From positions 682,001 through 746,000 of the forward strand of contig NZ_WMEZ01000002.1 of the NCBI RefSeq assembly GCF_009856415.1: a stretch of 64,000 bases of DNA, written 5' to 3'. Under the pieces are notes generated by a model that was given only the letters and a program-made list of their open reading frames with translations, was not told where the DNA came from and did no database searches. Shown one piece after another: positions 1 to 8,987 of this stretch (its first letter is position 1; each line of letters starts with the position of its first letter). Source of the stretch: Halobacillus litoralis (GTDB lineage: Bacteria > Bacillota > Bacilli > Bacillales > Halobacillaceae). The position numbers were made by a program, and so were the translations under genes.

Positions 1-508
1 CGTAGGCCTTGGTATTGACCTGGGTCGTCGTTGTATCATATCGGATCAATTGATTGATATACTCCATCAACCTTAAAGAAAAGCGTATAGGGTCCTTTGC
101 GTCTCCGACTTCATTGATAATCTCTTCGTGTTGTTCTTTATACAGGAAAGTATACGGCGTTTCGTTTAAGTAGGCCAGATAGTGATGACGAAAAAGTTCG
201 GAATGAAAAATCGTCTGCATTTCATCTGAACATTCAATCATACGGATGAATGGACTTTTTTGAATACTGACCGTCGATGTCGTCTTCAACGTCAAATGTT
301 CGTGTTTTTCGGGAATGAAAAATGTTTCCACATGATTCCCCCAGAGATCAATGTGTTCTTTCGTCATTGATCCTGGAGTGATTTCTGTCCGGTAAGCCAA
401 TAACCTCTGACATTCATCCGTCCTTGGTTTCAGGCGAATGTGGTTCATGCTCTGATCGACAAAATTATCATAATAAAAGGTGTTGGTATGCTCAATTTGG
501 AACTTCAC
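1..508 (-). CDS. Transglutaminase-like protein, N-terminal part (cut by window edge)
   Basis: This is the start of a gene that runs off the left edge; about 169 codons are visible. The protein begins VKFQIEHTNTFYYDNFVDQS and continues with HIRLKPR and LWGNHVETFFIPEKH. That matches the beta-rich bacterial transglutaminase N-terminal domain found before the cysteine-protease-like core (family knowledge). The catalytic Cys-His-Asp core would lie outside the window, so enzyme activity cannot be judged. I chose the GTG at 508 because AGGAGG lies eight bases upstream. It follows the alpha-E gene by 23 bp and is the third gene of an operon with the ATP-grasp protein, a combination seen in many bacteria and thought to make or cut peptide-like amide bonds. 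Confidence 0.85.
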   Translation of the reverse strand, partial: MKFQIEHTNTFYYDNFVDQSMNHIRLKPRTDECQRLLAYRTEITPGSMTKEHIDLWGNHVETFFIPEKHEHLTLKTTSTVSIQKSPFIRMIECSDEMQTIFHSELFRHHYLAYLNETPYTFLYKEQHEEIINEVGDAKDPIRFSLRLMEYINQLIRYDTTTTQVNTKAY

Positions 509-531
509 GGTGTATTCCTCCTGGGTAGCCT

Positions 532-1494
532 TTACTTAACGTGTACGGGTTCAATTAAATAATAGGTTTGTGAGAACATGCGACTCAGTGTCATGCAGCG
601 ATCTTGGAAATGGTCTAAAAAGGCCATCAGCTCATTCATATCCATCTCCTCAATATTCGTACTCGTAATTTCATCCTGGATAAGTTCAAGCATTTGGAAA
701 AGATCCTCGGAATAATGAGAGATTTTCCCGCCTTCAAGCTTGTTGACCGCTTCGAGGACATGATCCATACAGTATCGGATCGACCTTGGGAACGTCCCTT
801 CTTTAATCAAAAAGCTAAGGACGTGCTTCGATTCCATTGTAGGTGGATGTTCTTTAATATACGCATCATAACCATTTAGGAACTGCAGGGCTGTGAGCCA
901 ATAATAGTAGTGATCCGTAGGGACATCCGCTTCTTTTCTGTTTTTTTCACAGGTCACATTCAGTATTCTTGCTGTTTTCTCAGCACGTTCCAACCATTTC
1001 CCTACTTTAATAAAAGTATAGGGAGTACCGCGACTCATACTGGACTCAATGACCCCCTGGGATGTCATTGAGGTTTTAATGACATGATCCAGATAATCCT
1101 GGGTATGCTGCCTTGTGTTCGGGAGCTCCTGCCAATCCTTTTGGTCCAGATGGAAGGCATTTAACACCTCCCAAAGTTCTTCAGGAAGGATATCCCTTGT
1201 CGAGCGAGCATTCTCCCGGGCATAATTCATGCAGTTCATAAGAGAATTCACATTAAATGGACTGATGGTCAAGTATTGAATCAGAGTTTCCCTATCCAAA
1301 CGATCATATAGACTGTAATAATCTTTCGCAGAAGCACAGACTTCCACAATTTCTTCCCAGTCCCGATCCGCTGCCTCCTGGTTTTGTGCTTCCAACATAT
1401 GAATAAGCTGGACACTAAGGACCCTCGCATTGTTTTCAGCGCGTTCTATATTTCTCGACATCCAGTAAAGAGAATCTGCTACACGACTAAGCAT
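532..1494 (-). CDS. Alpha-E domain protein (DUF403)
   Basis: About 320 residues, all-helical in character. It opens with MLSRVADSLYWMSRNIERAE, the hallmark start of the alpha-E (DUF403) family. The family has no proven biochemical activity, but it nearly always accompanies a circularly permuted ATP-grasp and a transglutaminase-like protein, as here. In-frame GTG and ATG codons up to 1506 exist; I prefer the ATG at 1494 because it gives the standard family N-terminus. It overlaps the end of the ATP-grasp gene by eight bases, so translation is probably coupled. A helper or substrate-binding role in peptide ligation is inference. Confidence 0.9.
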   Translation of the reverse strand: MLSRVADSLYWMSRNIERAENNARVLSVQLIHMLEAQNQEAADRDWEEIVEVCASAKDYYSLYDRLDRETLIQYLTISPFNVNSLMNCMNYARENARSTRDILPEELWEVLNAFHLDQKDWQELPNTRQHTQDYLDHVIKTSMTSQGVIESSMSRGTPYTFIKVGKWLERAEKTARILNVTCEKNRKEADVPTDHYYYWLTALQFLNGYDAYIKEHPPTMESKHVLSFLIKEGTFPRSIRYCMDHVLEAVNKLEGGKISHYSEDLFQMLELIQDEITSTNIEEMDMNELMAFLDHFQDRCMTLSRMFSQTYYLIEPVHVK

Positions 1495-2947
1495 GGTCAT
1501 CACCACTTTCTGTCAAAATCCACGTATCTTTTCCTCCTCCACCTTGAGAGGAGTTCACAACAAGTGAGCCTTCTTTAAGGGCTACTCGTGATAATCCGCC
1601 AGGAAGTACATTCGTCCTTTCACCATTCATGACGAACACACGTAAATCCACGTGACATGGATAAAATCTACCTTCCTGATACGCAGGAGCCCTGGATAAT
1701 TTAATGGTCGGTTGAGCGATATATTGATGAGGATTTTCAATGATTTTCTTTTTGAATTCTTCACGTTCACTTTCTTCCGACTGCGGACCGATCAACATGT
1801 CATACCCGCCCGAAGCACCGACATTTTTCACAACCAGTTCATGGATGTTCTCCAGCACATAATCGAGACGTTCAGGATCACTTAGGAAGTAGGTTTCAAC
1901 GTTTGGGATAATTGGATCCTCCCCAAGGTAGAAGCGAATCATATCAGGTACATAAACATACATCGCTTTATCATCCGCGACACCATTGCCAATGCCGTTA
2001 AGTATCGATACATTTCCTTTTCGATAAGCCCTGAGCAATCCAGGTACCCCGAGGGCAGAGTCAGGACGGAACGCTTCAGGATCAAGGAAATCATCGTCGA
2101 TTCTTCTATAAATGATATCCACACGTTTCAACCCTTTGATGGTCTTCATGTAAACGACATCATCTTTGACAATCATATCTCTTCCTTCCACCAGTTCAAT
2201 TCCCATCTGTTGAGCGAGGAAGACATGATCATAGTAAGCAGAGTTGTAAATCCCCGGCGTCAACAGGACAGCTGTCGGTGATTTTTCAGGGTTTGCATTG
2301 GCAGGCAGATGGCTGGTAACCGCCTGGTGGAGCTCTGATAACTGATGCTCTAATGTTTCAATGGAATGTTGGAAAAACAATTCAGGATACACTTGTCTCA
2401 TGACATATCGATTTTGAAAAACATAGGACATTCCTGAAGGATTACGCAAATTATCTTCTAATACCCGGTATTGACCATTTTCATCTCTAATCAAATCCAC
2501 TCCCGCAAGGAATATATGGTTCCTTAAAGGGATATTAATGCCACCGACTTGTTTGTTGTAGTAATAAGGGTTATTCTCAATCAATTCTCTTGGGATGACT
2601 CCCGCTTCTACAATTTCCTGTTCATGATAGATATCCTCTAAAAAATGATTGAGCGCGGTCATCCGCTGCTTCATTCCTTTTTCAATCTCTTCCCAGTCTT
2701 GTCTCGGAATGATGATTGGAACAAAGTCGAACGGCATCGTCCTCTCCGTTCCCCCCGTATGGTTATACACGGTAAATGTAATGCCTTGTCTAAGAAAATT
2801 AAGCTGAGCTGTTTCATGCTTTTTCATCAAATCGCGATCAGTAAATTCATTGACCAGTTGATAAAACCATTGGTAGTGTTTTTTCGGCTCACCACCCTGG
2901 TTCATCATTTCATCAAAGTAAACACCCGTTTGATAATTAGTTAGCAC
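1487..2947 (-). CDS. Circularly permuted ATP-grasp protein
   Basis: 486 residues, typical length for the circularly permuted ATP-grasp family (DUF404/DUF407). Recognisable blocks are GVDLIRDENGQYRVLEDNLR near residue 150, the central region ending in LGEDPIIPNVETYFL, KNVGASGGYDMLIGP, and the C-terminal ALKEGSLVVNSSQGGGGKDT. ATP-grasp enzymes join a carboxylate to an amine through an acyl-phosphate. The substrate here is unknown; the linked alpha-E and transglutaminase genes suggest a small peptide or a tagged protein. The start is a GTG at 2947 preceded by AGGAGAGG. It is the first gene of the operon. Upstream there is no gene up to 3700, only a palindromic repeat element. Confidence 0.92.
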   Translation of the reverse strand: MLTNYQTGVYFDEMMNQGGEPKKHYQWFYQLVNEFTDRDLMKKHETAQLNFLRQGITFTVYNHTGGTERTMPFDFVPIIIPRQDWEEIEKGMKQRMTALNHFLEDIYHEQEIVEAGVIPRELIENNPYYYNKQVGGINIPLRNHIFLAGVDLIRDENGQYRVLEDNLRNPSGMSYVFQNRYVMRQVYPELFFQHSIETLEHQLSELHQAVTSHLPANANPEKSPTAVLLTPGIYNSAYYDHVFLAQQMGIELVEGRDMIVKDDVVYMKTIKGLKRVDIIYRRIDDDFLDPEAFRPDSALGVPGLLRAYRKGNVSILNGIGNGVADDKAMYVYVPDMIRFYLGEDPIIPNVETYFLSDPERLDYVLENIHELVVKNVGASGGYDMLIGPQSEESEREEFKKKIIENPHQYIAQPTIKLSRAPAYQEGRFYPCHVDLRVFVMNGERTNVLPGGLSRVALKEGSLVVNSSQGGGGKDTWILTESGDDHA

Positions 2948-3066
2948 GACCTCTCCTCCATTCCTACTTACTACAAATCCTTTACCCTTAGTTTACTTCA
3001 ATCACTCATTAATTGTAAGAAAATTTAAACAACATTCAGTATCTCCTGTATAGTTATTGAAGTAAA

Positions 3067-3618
3067 TGGCAGGATTTTGTAAGACTTAGTTTCGAGATGT
3101 TTGTGTGCGTTTAGGGGCTCCGGGAAACAGTTCGCTTTCCATGGGGCGGGCGGTGAGCCTCCTCAGGCTACGCCTTCCGGGGTCTCACCTGTCCCACACG
3201 TCCCATAGGAGTCTCACCGTTTCCCTCCGCCCCTTTACTATATTCAGTGACTCGAAACCACCTCTAAGATAAGTAGCTACCCACCTTAATGGGAGTGTAA
3301 GGTTAAACTCCCCATTACTAGGTTCAAGAATCCTGAAAGCTTGATACAGAGAGCTTTATGCTTCTAACAGTCGGATAGTGGAAGACAAACCAATTTGGTA
3401 AAGGAGTTCGTTTCTCCTTTACACGGAATGGGGTGGTTGGGAAGCTGCGATACCTCCGTGGGAATGGATTGGCTGGCGAGACCCCACAGAGCGAAGCTCG
3501 AGGAGGCTTGCCGTCATCCCCACAGGAAAGCGAGTAGCTTCCCAACCACCCCTGACTGCCTATAGGGCAAACGAACCTCCCGTTATCATGAAACTGAGTC
3601 TTCCGCAATTGGGAGCTT
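3067..3618. repeat. MITE-like composite palindromic element, copy 1 (interior inverted)
   Basis: About 552 bp between genes. The left end reads TGGCAGGATTTTGTAAGACT then AGTTTCGAGATG; the right end reads ACTGAGTCTTCCGCAATTGG then GAGCT, so the ends are inverted repeats. The interior holds module 1 (3114-3232, arms GGGAAAC/GTTTCCC and GGGGC/GCCCC, inner CTCACC/GGTGAG) and module 2 (3430-3553, perfect 17-bp arms GGGGTGGTTGGGAAGCT and its complement). In most copies module 2 lies next to the TGGCAGG end; here module 1 does, so the interior is flipped. It contains no believable gene. Confidence 0.85.
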
Positions 3619-3646
3619 ATGTGAAAACAACCTTTTGAAAAAAAGA

Positions 3647-3682
3647 GGACCAGGTCGTCCTTATTGGGGATGACCTGGTCCG
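3647..3682 (-). terminator. Rho-independent terminator after the oxidoreductase gene
   Basis: The arms GGACCAGGTC and GACCTGGTCC form a stem. On the minus strand it is followed by TCTTTTTTT. It lies 18 bp past the stop codon of the zinc-type dehydrogenase gene. Confidence 0.9.
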
Positions 3683-3699
3683 GTGGGGAATGGTAGAGA

Positions 3700-4635
3700 C
3701 TATTTAATGTTGATGACGATTTTCCCTTTGGCATGGTGGGTTTCGCTGACGCTATGGGCTTCTTGTAATCCTTCTTGACTGAGATCAAAGCGATGTCCGA
3801 TAACCGATACTAAATCTCCTTCTTCCATCATGGAAGCGAGTTTTGAGAGCTTCTCTCCGCTCGGCTCGAGCCAGACGAATCCAGCTTTTACTCCATGTTT
3901 GGCAGCAAGATCCTCATCCGGTGGCTGGACAATGGACGGAAGGCGGCCCCCTTCTTTCAGGACAGAAAAGCTTTTTTCCTGAATTTCTCCCCCGAGGGTA
4001 TCGAGGACGATGTCATAATCACTTAATACTTCTGAGAATTCCTCTTCCTTATAATTGATAAAACGATCGACCCCCAGTTTCTCTACCCACTCCTGGTTCT
4101 TTCCACTGGCTGTCGCTGCTACATACGCTCCTTTTTGTTTCGCAATTTGGATGGCATAATGGCCGACGCCACCTGACCCTGCATGAATGAGAACATGGTC
4201 CCCTTCCTGGATATCGCTGAAATCCACTAAACACTGCCAGGCGGTAAGACCTGCCAATGGCACCGCTGCCGCTTCCTCAAAAGAAACGTTCTCAGGAAGG
4301 TGTGCTAAAAGATGTTCATCCACTGCTGTGTACTCTGCATACGTTCCGAATCGTGTTGTATCAGGTCGAGCAAAAACTCGATCGCCCACTTTGAAGTTTT
4401 CTACTGCAGAACCAACCTCTGCGACGATCCCTGCAGCATCCCACCCTAAAATGATAGGAAATTCAAAGTCCAGCATTTCTTTTAAATAACCTTCCCTAAG
4501 CTTCCAGTCGATGGGGTTGATCGATGTGGCATGCAATTCCACGACCACCTGTTTCTCATTTGGTACAGGATAATCCACGTCTTTTTCTTTTAGTTGATTT
4601 CTATCTCCATATTGCTCAATAACAATGGCCTTCAT
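3700..4635 (-). CDS. NADP-dependent quinone oxidoreductase-like (MDR family)
   Basis: 311 residues, the usual size for zinc-free medium-chain dehydrogenase/reductases related to zeta-crystallin. N-terminal GroES-like fold: MKAIVIEQYGDRNQL, then ATSINPIDWKLREGY and GWDAAGIVAEVGSAV. The Rossmann nucleotide-binding region is HVLIHAGSGGVGHYAIQIAK, and AATASGKNQEWVEKLGVDR lies where the NADP phosphate is read. The catalytic zinc cysteine is absent, so it probably reduces quinones or enones with NADPH (family knowledge). The reading frame extends upstream to 4746, but the ATG at 4635 has AAAAGGAGCG in front and gives the family N-terminus. It is divergent from recQ and ends at its own terminator. 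Confidence 0.9.
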   Translation of the reverse strand: MKAIVIEQYGDRNQLKEKDVDYPVPNEKQVVVELHATSINPIDWKLREGYLKEMLDFEFPIILGWDAAGIVAEVGSAVENFKVGDRVFARPDTTRFGTYAEYTAVDEHLLAHLPENVSFEEAAAVPLAGLTAWQCLVDFSDIQEGDHVLIHAGSGGVGHYAIQIAKQKGAYVAATASGKNQEWVEKLGVDRFINYKEEEFSEVLSDYDIVLDTLGGEIQEKSFSVLKEGGRLPSIVQPPDEDLAAKHGVKAGFVWLEPSGEKLSKLASMMEEGDLVSVIGHRFDLSQEGLQEAHSVSETHHAKGKIVINIK

Positions 4636-4747
4636 CTTATTATCGCTCCTTTTCAGAGGTATGACTTCTATAGTTTTCCCCACAGTTTTCACGTGAAACA
4701 TGATAAGATGTGGGAGAAAGAAGATTATGTATAAAAGGATGATCACG

Positions 4748-6889
4748 ATGATTCAACAGGCCGAAAAAATTCTCCACCAATACTACGGTTATTCCTCATT
4801 CCGCCCTGGTCAAAAAGAGGCCATTACTCATGTTTTAGATCAAAAGAACACACTGGCCGTCATGCCTACAGGAGGCGGAAAATCCCTCTGCTATCAAATC
4901 CCCGGTCTCACTTTGCAAGGAACAGCGATCATCATATCCCCATTGATTTCTTTGATGAAAGACCAAGTGGACGCTCTTCACTCCTATGGGGTGGCCGCTA
5001 CTTACATCAACAGCTCTCTTTCTCATACAGAGCAGCAACAAAGACTGCGTGATATGGAAAACGGCCGCTATTCCTTCGTGTATGTCGCTCCAGAACGGTT
5101 TGACTCACCCAACTTTTTGGCCGCTATCAACAGCATTTCCCTTTCGTTGATTGCTTTTGATGAAGCGCACTGTATTTCCCAATGGGGCCATGACTTCCGT
5201 CCAAGCTACCGATCGATTGTCCCTACCTTGAAAAAGGTCGCAAACCTTCCTGTCCTTATGGCGCTAACAGCTACAGCCACCCAGGAAGTAATTAAAGACA
5301 TTAAAGAGTTGATCGATGTCGAGGATACGAATGTTATCAATACAGGGTTCGCAAGGGACAACTTATCCTTCCGTATTATCAAAGGCCGTGACAAGCGAGA
5401 ATTCATCAGTGAATACCTGACTCAAATCCCCAATGAATCCGGTATCATTTATACGGCCACACGCAAAGATGCCGATCAGCTTCATTACCTTTTAACGAAA
5501 AAGGGATTTGCCGCTGGAAAATATCACGCAGGAATGACAGAGCATCAAAGAAAGCAGGCGCAGATCGATTTTGTTCAAGATGAAATAACCACGATGATTG
5601 CAACGAATGCATTCGGGATGGGTATTGATAAATCAAATGTCCATTATGTCATTCACTATTCTATGCCAATGAATATTGAGTCTTATTACCAGGAAGCGGG
5701 TCGTGCTGGCCGTGATGGTGAGCCAGGTGACTGTGTGTTGCTCTTTTCCAGTCAGGATATCAACCTTCAACGTTTTTTAATTGACCAATCACCAAATGAA
5801 GAAAAGAAAAAGGACGAGTACACGAAACTCCAGGCCATGGTGAATTATTGCCATACCCATTCCTGCTTGCAGCAATACATTCTCGACTACTTTGATGACC
5901 CGACAGACTCCGAACCGTGTGGGAAATGTACGAATTGCACCCACGAGGGTGAAGAGCAGGATATGACGAAAGAAGCGCAAATGGTATTGTCCTGTGTGAA
6001 ACGCATGGGCGAAAGGTTCGGAGCCGGCCTCACAGCGAAGGTGCTCAAAGGTTCTTCTGACCAAAAAGTCAAACAGTTCCGGTTCCAACAGCTATCGACC
6101 TATGGCATTATGCCGAATTATACAGAAAAAGAATTGACTCGATTCATTCAGTTTTTAACAGCGGAAGGCTATCTGTCTACAGGCGAAGGACGCTACCCTT
6201 CACTAAAGCTGACGAATGAAGCTGTTTCTGTTATTAAAGGAAGCCAGCCAGTCCTTATGCTTGTTGAATCCACAACGAAAAAACAAAAAACCGAATACAA
6301 TGAGCAATATTTTGAAGAGTTGCGACAGCTACGTAAATCGATTGCAGATGAAAGCAACCTCCCCCCTTACGTCATCTTCTCTGATGCCACACTCAAAGAC
6401 TTGACCATCTATCTCCCAGAAAGCAAAGAAGAAATGATGAACATCAAAGGAATCGGGGAGCAGAAATTCGAGAAATACGGGGAACAGTTCTTAGAGAAAT
6501 TACGCCCCTGGGCACAAGAGACGGAGGCTAAATCTACGCCGGTTCGCTCAACCGAACCTTCTATTCATAAGAGAGATCCGTTTGACGATCGTCCCAGCCA
6601 CATCATTTCTTACGACCTTTGGAAACAAGGAAATGATGTGGAAGACATAGCAAAAGAAAGAGGGATAGGTAAACAAACGATTGAGAACCATATTTTCCGA
6701 GCAGGAGAAGAGGGAAATGAGATCGATTGGGACCGATGGTTTGATGAAGAACAAGAAAGCAACATCTTGGAAGTCTATGGTCAAATGGAGGATCGAAAAT
6801 TGAAACCCTTGAAAGAGTCTCTGCCTGAGGGGTATTCCTACTCTATGATCAAAGCTGTCCTTGTGAAGCATAACTTGATTGATGAATGA
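4748..6889 (+). CDS. recQ: ATP-dependent DNA helicase RecQ
   Basis: 713 residues from the ATG at 4748, which has AAAAGGATG upstream; earlier in-frame ATGs give no family sequence. Superfamily-2 helicase: Walker A MPTGGGKS (about 39-46), DEAH box (138-141) in AFDEAHCISQWGHDFRPSYR, and motif VI YYQEAGRAGRDG. Then come the RecQ zinc site CGKCTNC (about 391-397), an RQC winged helix, an HRDC domain (EEMMNIKGIGEQKFEKYG) and a C-terminal helix-turn-helix tail (DIAKERGIGKQTIENH). It unwinds forks and recombination intermediates 3' to 5'. kynU starts 19 bp downstream, so recQ and the kynurenine genes are probably co-transcribed, an odd pairing. Confidence 0.95.
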   Translation: MIQQAEKILHQYYGYSSFRPGQKEAITHVLDQKNTLAVMPTGGGKSLCYQIPGLTLQGTAIIISPLISLMKDQVDALHSYGVAATYINSSLSHTEQQQRLRDMENGRYSFVYVAPERFDSPNFLAAINSISLSLIAFDEAHCISQWGHDFRPSYRSIVPTLKKVANLPVLMALTATATQEVIKDIKELIDVEDTNVINTGFARDNLSFRIIKGRDKREFISEYLTQIPNESGIIYTATRKDADQLHYLLTKKGFAAGKYHAGMTEHQRKQAQIDFVQDEITTMIATNAFGMGIDKSNVHYVIHYSMPMNIESYYQEAGRAGRDGEPGDCVLLFSSQDINLQRFLIDQSPNEEKKKDEYTKLQAMVNYCHTHSCLQQYILDYFDDPTDSEPCGKCTNCTHEGEEQDMTKEAQMVLSCVKRMGERFGAGLTAKVLKGSSDQKVKQFRFQQLSTYGIMPNYTEKELTRFIQFLTAEGYLSTGEGRYPSLKLTNEAVSVIKGSQPVLMLVESTTKKQKTEYNEQYFEELRQLRKSIADESNLPPYVIFSDATLKDLTIYLPESKEEMMNIKGIGEQKFEKYGEQFLEKLRPWAQETEAKSTPVRSTEPSIHKRDPFDDRPSHIISYDLWKQGNDVEDIAKERGIGKQTIENHIFRAGEEGNEIDWDRWFDEEQESNILEVYGQMEDRKLKPLKESLPEGYSYSMIKAVLVKHNLIDE

Positions 6890-6908
6890 TAGTTGAGGAG
6901 GAAGATTC

Positions 6909-8186
6909 ATGACTAAACCTGTAATCTCAAGAGAAGATGTAAAAGCATTGGACCAACAAGACCCGCTTCAAAGGTTCAAACGTGAATTTTATCAAGAAGG
7001 TTTTTATTATATGGATGGGAACTCCCTCGGTTTGCTTTCGAAACGTTCGGAGGAAACCCTCTCTACTTCGGTGAACGATTGGAAGGAGCATGCCATCGGA
7101 GGATGGACCGACGGAGAAGAACCTTGGTTTTACATGTCAGAAAAGATCGGCGCTCTGACCGCTCCTCTCATCGGCGCAAAACCGGAAGAAGTGATCAATA
7201 CCGGCTCCATTACATCGAATATTCATCAGTTGCTAGCGACTTTTTATAAGCCAGAAGGAAAACGGACGAAAATCCTAGCTGATGAACTGAACTTTCCGTC
7301 TGATATCTATGCCATGAAGAGCCAAATCAAATGGCACGGGTTAGACCCACAAGAGCATTTGATCCGAGTCCAAAGTGAGGATGGCTATACATTATCCGAA
7401 GATACCATCATTAATGAAATGAACGAAGACATCGCTGTTCTTCTCTTACCTTCCGTTTTGTATCGTAGTGGTCAACTGCTCGATATTGAAAAAATAACAA
7501 AGGCAGCCCATGAATATGGCATCATCGTCGGCTTTGATCTTGCCCACTCCATTGGTGCTCTTCCTCACCGCTTGAACGAATGGGGCGTCGACTTTGCTGT
7601 CTGGTGCACCTATAAGTATTTGAACAGCGGGCCTGGCGGGGTCGGTGGACTGTATGTAAACGAAAAGCACATCGGCAAAAGTCCAGGACTTGCTGGTTGG
7701 TTCAGTTCTGACAAAGACAAGCAGTTCGACATGAGCCACGAGTTAACTCCTGCTGCTTCCGCAGGAGCTTTCCAAATCGGGACTCCACATGTGCTCAGTT
7801 CAGCGCCTCTCCTAGGTTCACTGGAACTTTTTGAAGAAGCGGGCATCCAACAGATTAGAGAAAAATCATTGAAGCTCACTCGTTTACTGATGGACCTCAT
7901 CCATCAGGAGATCTCAGGGCTTGGTTTCAGAGTTGGCAACCCTTTGAATGATGAGCACCGCGGGGGCCATGTCTGTCTCGTTCATGACGAGGCGGCAAGT
8001 ATCTGTAAAGCGTTAAAAAAAGAAGCCATCATCCCTGACTTCCGTTCACCGAACGTCATCCGCCTGGCCCCGATCGCTTTTTATACGTCTTACGAAGATG
8101 TGTATGACGTCGTGTTAACCTTGAAAGACATCATGGAGAATGAAAAACAAAAGCAATTCAAAAATGAAAGAGACACCATCGCCTAA
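6909..8186 (+). CDS. kynU: Kynureninase
   Basis: 425 residues, usual length. A PLP-dependent fold-type I enzyme that cleaves kynurenine to anthranilate and alanine. The N-terminus has [20 protein letters not shown], a family signature. The PLP-binding region is [20 protein letters not shown] followed by the Schiff-base lysine in [35 protein letters not shown] and the C-terminal [17 protein letters not shown] are also typical. GAGGAGG lies upstream of the ATG. It follows recQ closely and is followed 14 bp later by kynB, so the second and third steps of tryptophan breakdown are linked; kynA for the first step is 47 kb away at 55217. Confidence 0.96.
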   Translation: MTKPVISREDVKALDQQDPLQRFKREFYQEGFYYMDGNSLGLLSKRSEETLSTSVNDWKEHAIGGWTDGEEPWFYMSEKIGALTAPLIGAKPEEVINTGSITSNIHQLLATFYKPEGKRTKILADELNFPSDIYAMKSQIKWHGLDPQEHLIRVQSEDGYTLSEDTIINEMNEDIAVLLLPSVLYRSGQLLDIEKITKAAHEYGIIVGFDLAHSIGALPHRLNEWGVDFAVWCTYKYLNSGPGGVGGLYVNEKHIGKSPGLAGWFSSDKDKQFDMSHELTPAASAGAFQIGTPHVLSSAPLLGSLELFEEAGIQQIREKSLKLTRLLMDLIHQEISGLGFRVGNPLNDEHRGGHVCLVHDEAASICKALKKEAIIPDFRSPNVIRLAPIAFYTSYEDVYDVVLTLKDIMENEKQKQFKNERDTIA

Positions 8187-8200
8187 GGAGGTTTGTGATC

Positions 8201-8830
8201 ATGAAATTCATCGATATTACGATGCCACTAAATAACGAAACGCCACCCTGGCCGGGAGATGAGCCGTTTGAATACAAGTTGACATGGTCCATGGAAGATA
8301 CGGGATCAGTCAATGTTGGCCAATTTAAAGGCAGTAACCATATCGGGACACACGTAGATGCTCCCTATCACTATGATTCAGCCGGCTTGAAAATCGCAGA
8401 CCTTCCCGTTGGTCGATTTTCAGGCCAAGCTCTAGTCGTGTCCGTAAAGGATCATTCGGTCATCACTAAAAAGCTGTTGGAAGATATAGACTTGAGCAAG
8501 GTAAGTAAAGTTTTATTTCATACAGATAGCTGGAAAGACCGCACCCGCTTCCCAGATCCATACACGGTCATCGGTGAAGATGTAGGTCCTTTTTTAAAAC
8601 AGCATGACATCGACCTCATCGGCATCGATACCCCTTCTGTTGATCCTGAAACGAGCAAAGAGTTGAAAGGCCATCATACCCTCTACCAGAATGATATCTT
8701 AATTCTTGAAGGGATCGACCTTTCTCCAGTGTCTCCAGGAATTTATGAGCTTTTTGCTTTTCCATTAAAAATGGAGCAAGCTGACGGAAGCCCCGTCCGC
8801 GCCGTCCTGCGAACCATCGACGCTTCCTAA
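8201..8830 (+). CDS. kynB: Kynurenine formamidase
   Basis: 209 residues, cyclase-like metal hydrolase that turns N-formylkynurenine into kynurenine and formate. The metal motif HIGTHVDAPYH is intact (HxGTHxDxPxH), and GIDTPSVDPETSKELKGHHT and ILEGIDLSPVSPGIYELFAF are classic for the family. The frame also has a GTG at 8195, but AAGGAG at 8185 is only four bases from it and ten from the ATG at 8201; MKFIDITMPL is the usual N-terminus. It is last in the recQ-kynU-kynB row. Confidence 0.95.
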   Translation: MKFIDITMPLNNETPPWPGDEPFEYKLTWSMEDTGSVNVGQFKGSNHIGTHVDAPYHYDSAGLKIADLPVGRFSGQALVVSVKDHSVITKKLLEDIDLSKVSKVLFHTDSWKDRTRFPDPYTVIGEDVGPFLKQHDIDLIGIDTPSVDPETSKELKGHHTLYQNDILILEGIDLSPVSPGIYELFAFPLKMEQADGSPVRAVLRTIDAS

Positions 8831-8831
8831 G

Positions 8832-8911
8832 CGGCTCCCGTTTTTTGAAGAATCAGTTTCAAGACGCTTATGTGGTCCTAGGAACTCTGGGGAAATGGTT
8901 CACTTTCCCGA
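8832..8911. repeat. Decayed end of the composite element (remnant 1)
   Basis: GGCTCCCGTTTTTTGAAGAA followed by TCAGTTTCAAGACGC and CTTATGTGGTCCTAGG lines up base for base, with drift, to the AGCTCCC end plus the beginning of module 1 of the copy at 59715. No second module or second end is left. It looks like a deletion relic. Confidence 0.6.
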
Positions 8912-8944
8912 TTCCTTTTCTATATCTGCTTAAAGTTTAAAAAA

Positions 8945-8968
8945 TGCCCAGGAGACTAGTCCTGGGCA
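8945..8968 (-). terminator. Terminator after the BCCT carrier gene
   Basis: TGCCCAGGA...TCCTGGGCA stem; on the minus strand it is followed by a run of T. It lies 20 bp past the stop codon. Confidence 0.85.
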
Positions 8969-8987
8969 CTTTTCGTATAAGAATATT

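Noticed and set aside
3324-3788. A 154-residue minus-strand ORF over repeat copy 1 and the oxidoreductase end
   Set aside because: It reads through palindromic module 2 and a terminator, and overlaps a real gene in another frame. Similar ORFs appear in the other repeat copies only because the repeat sequence is shared.
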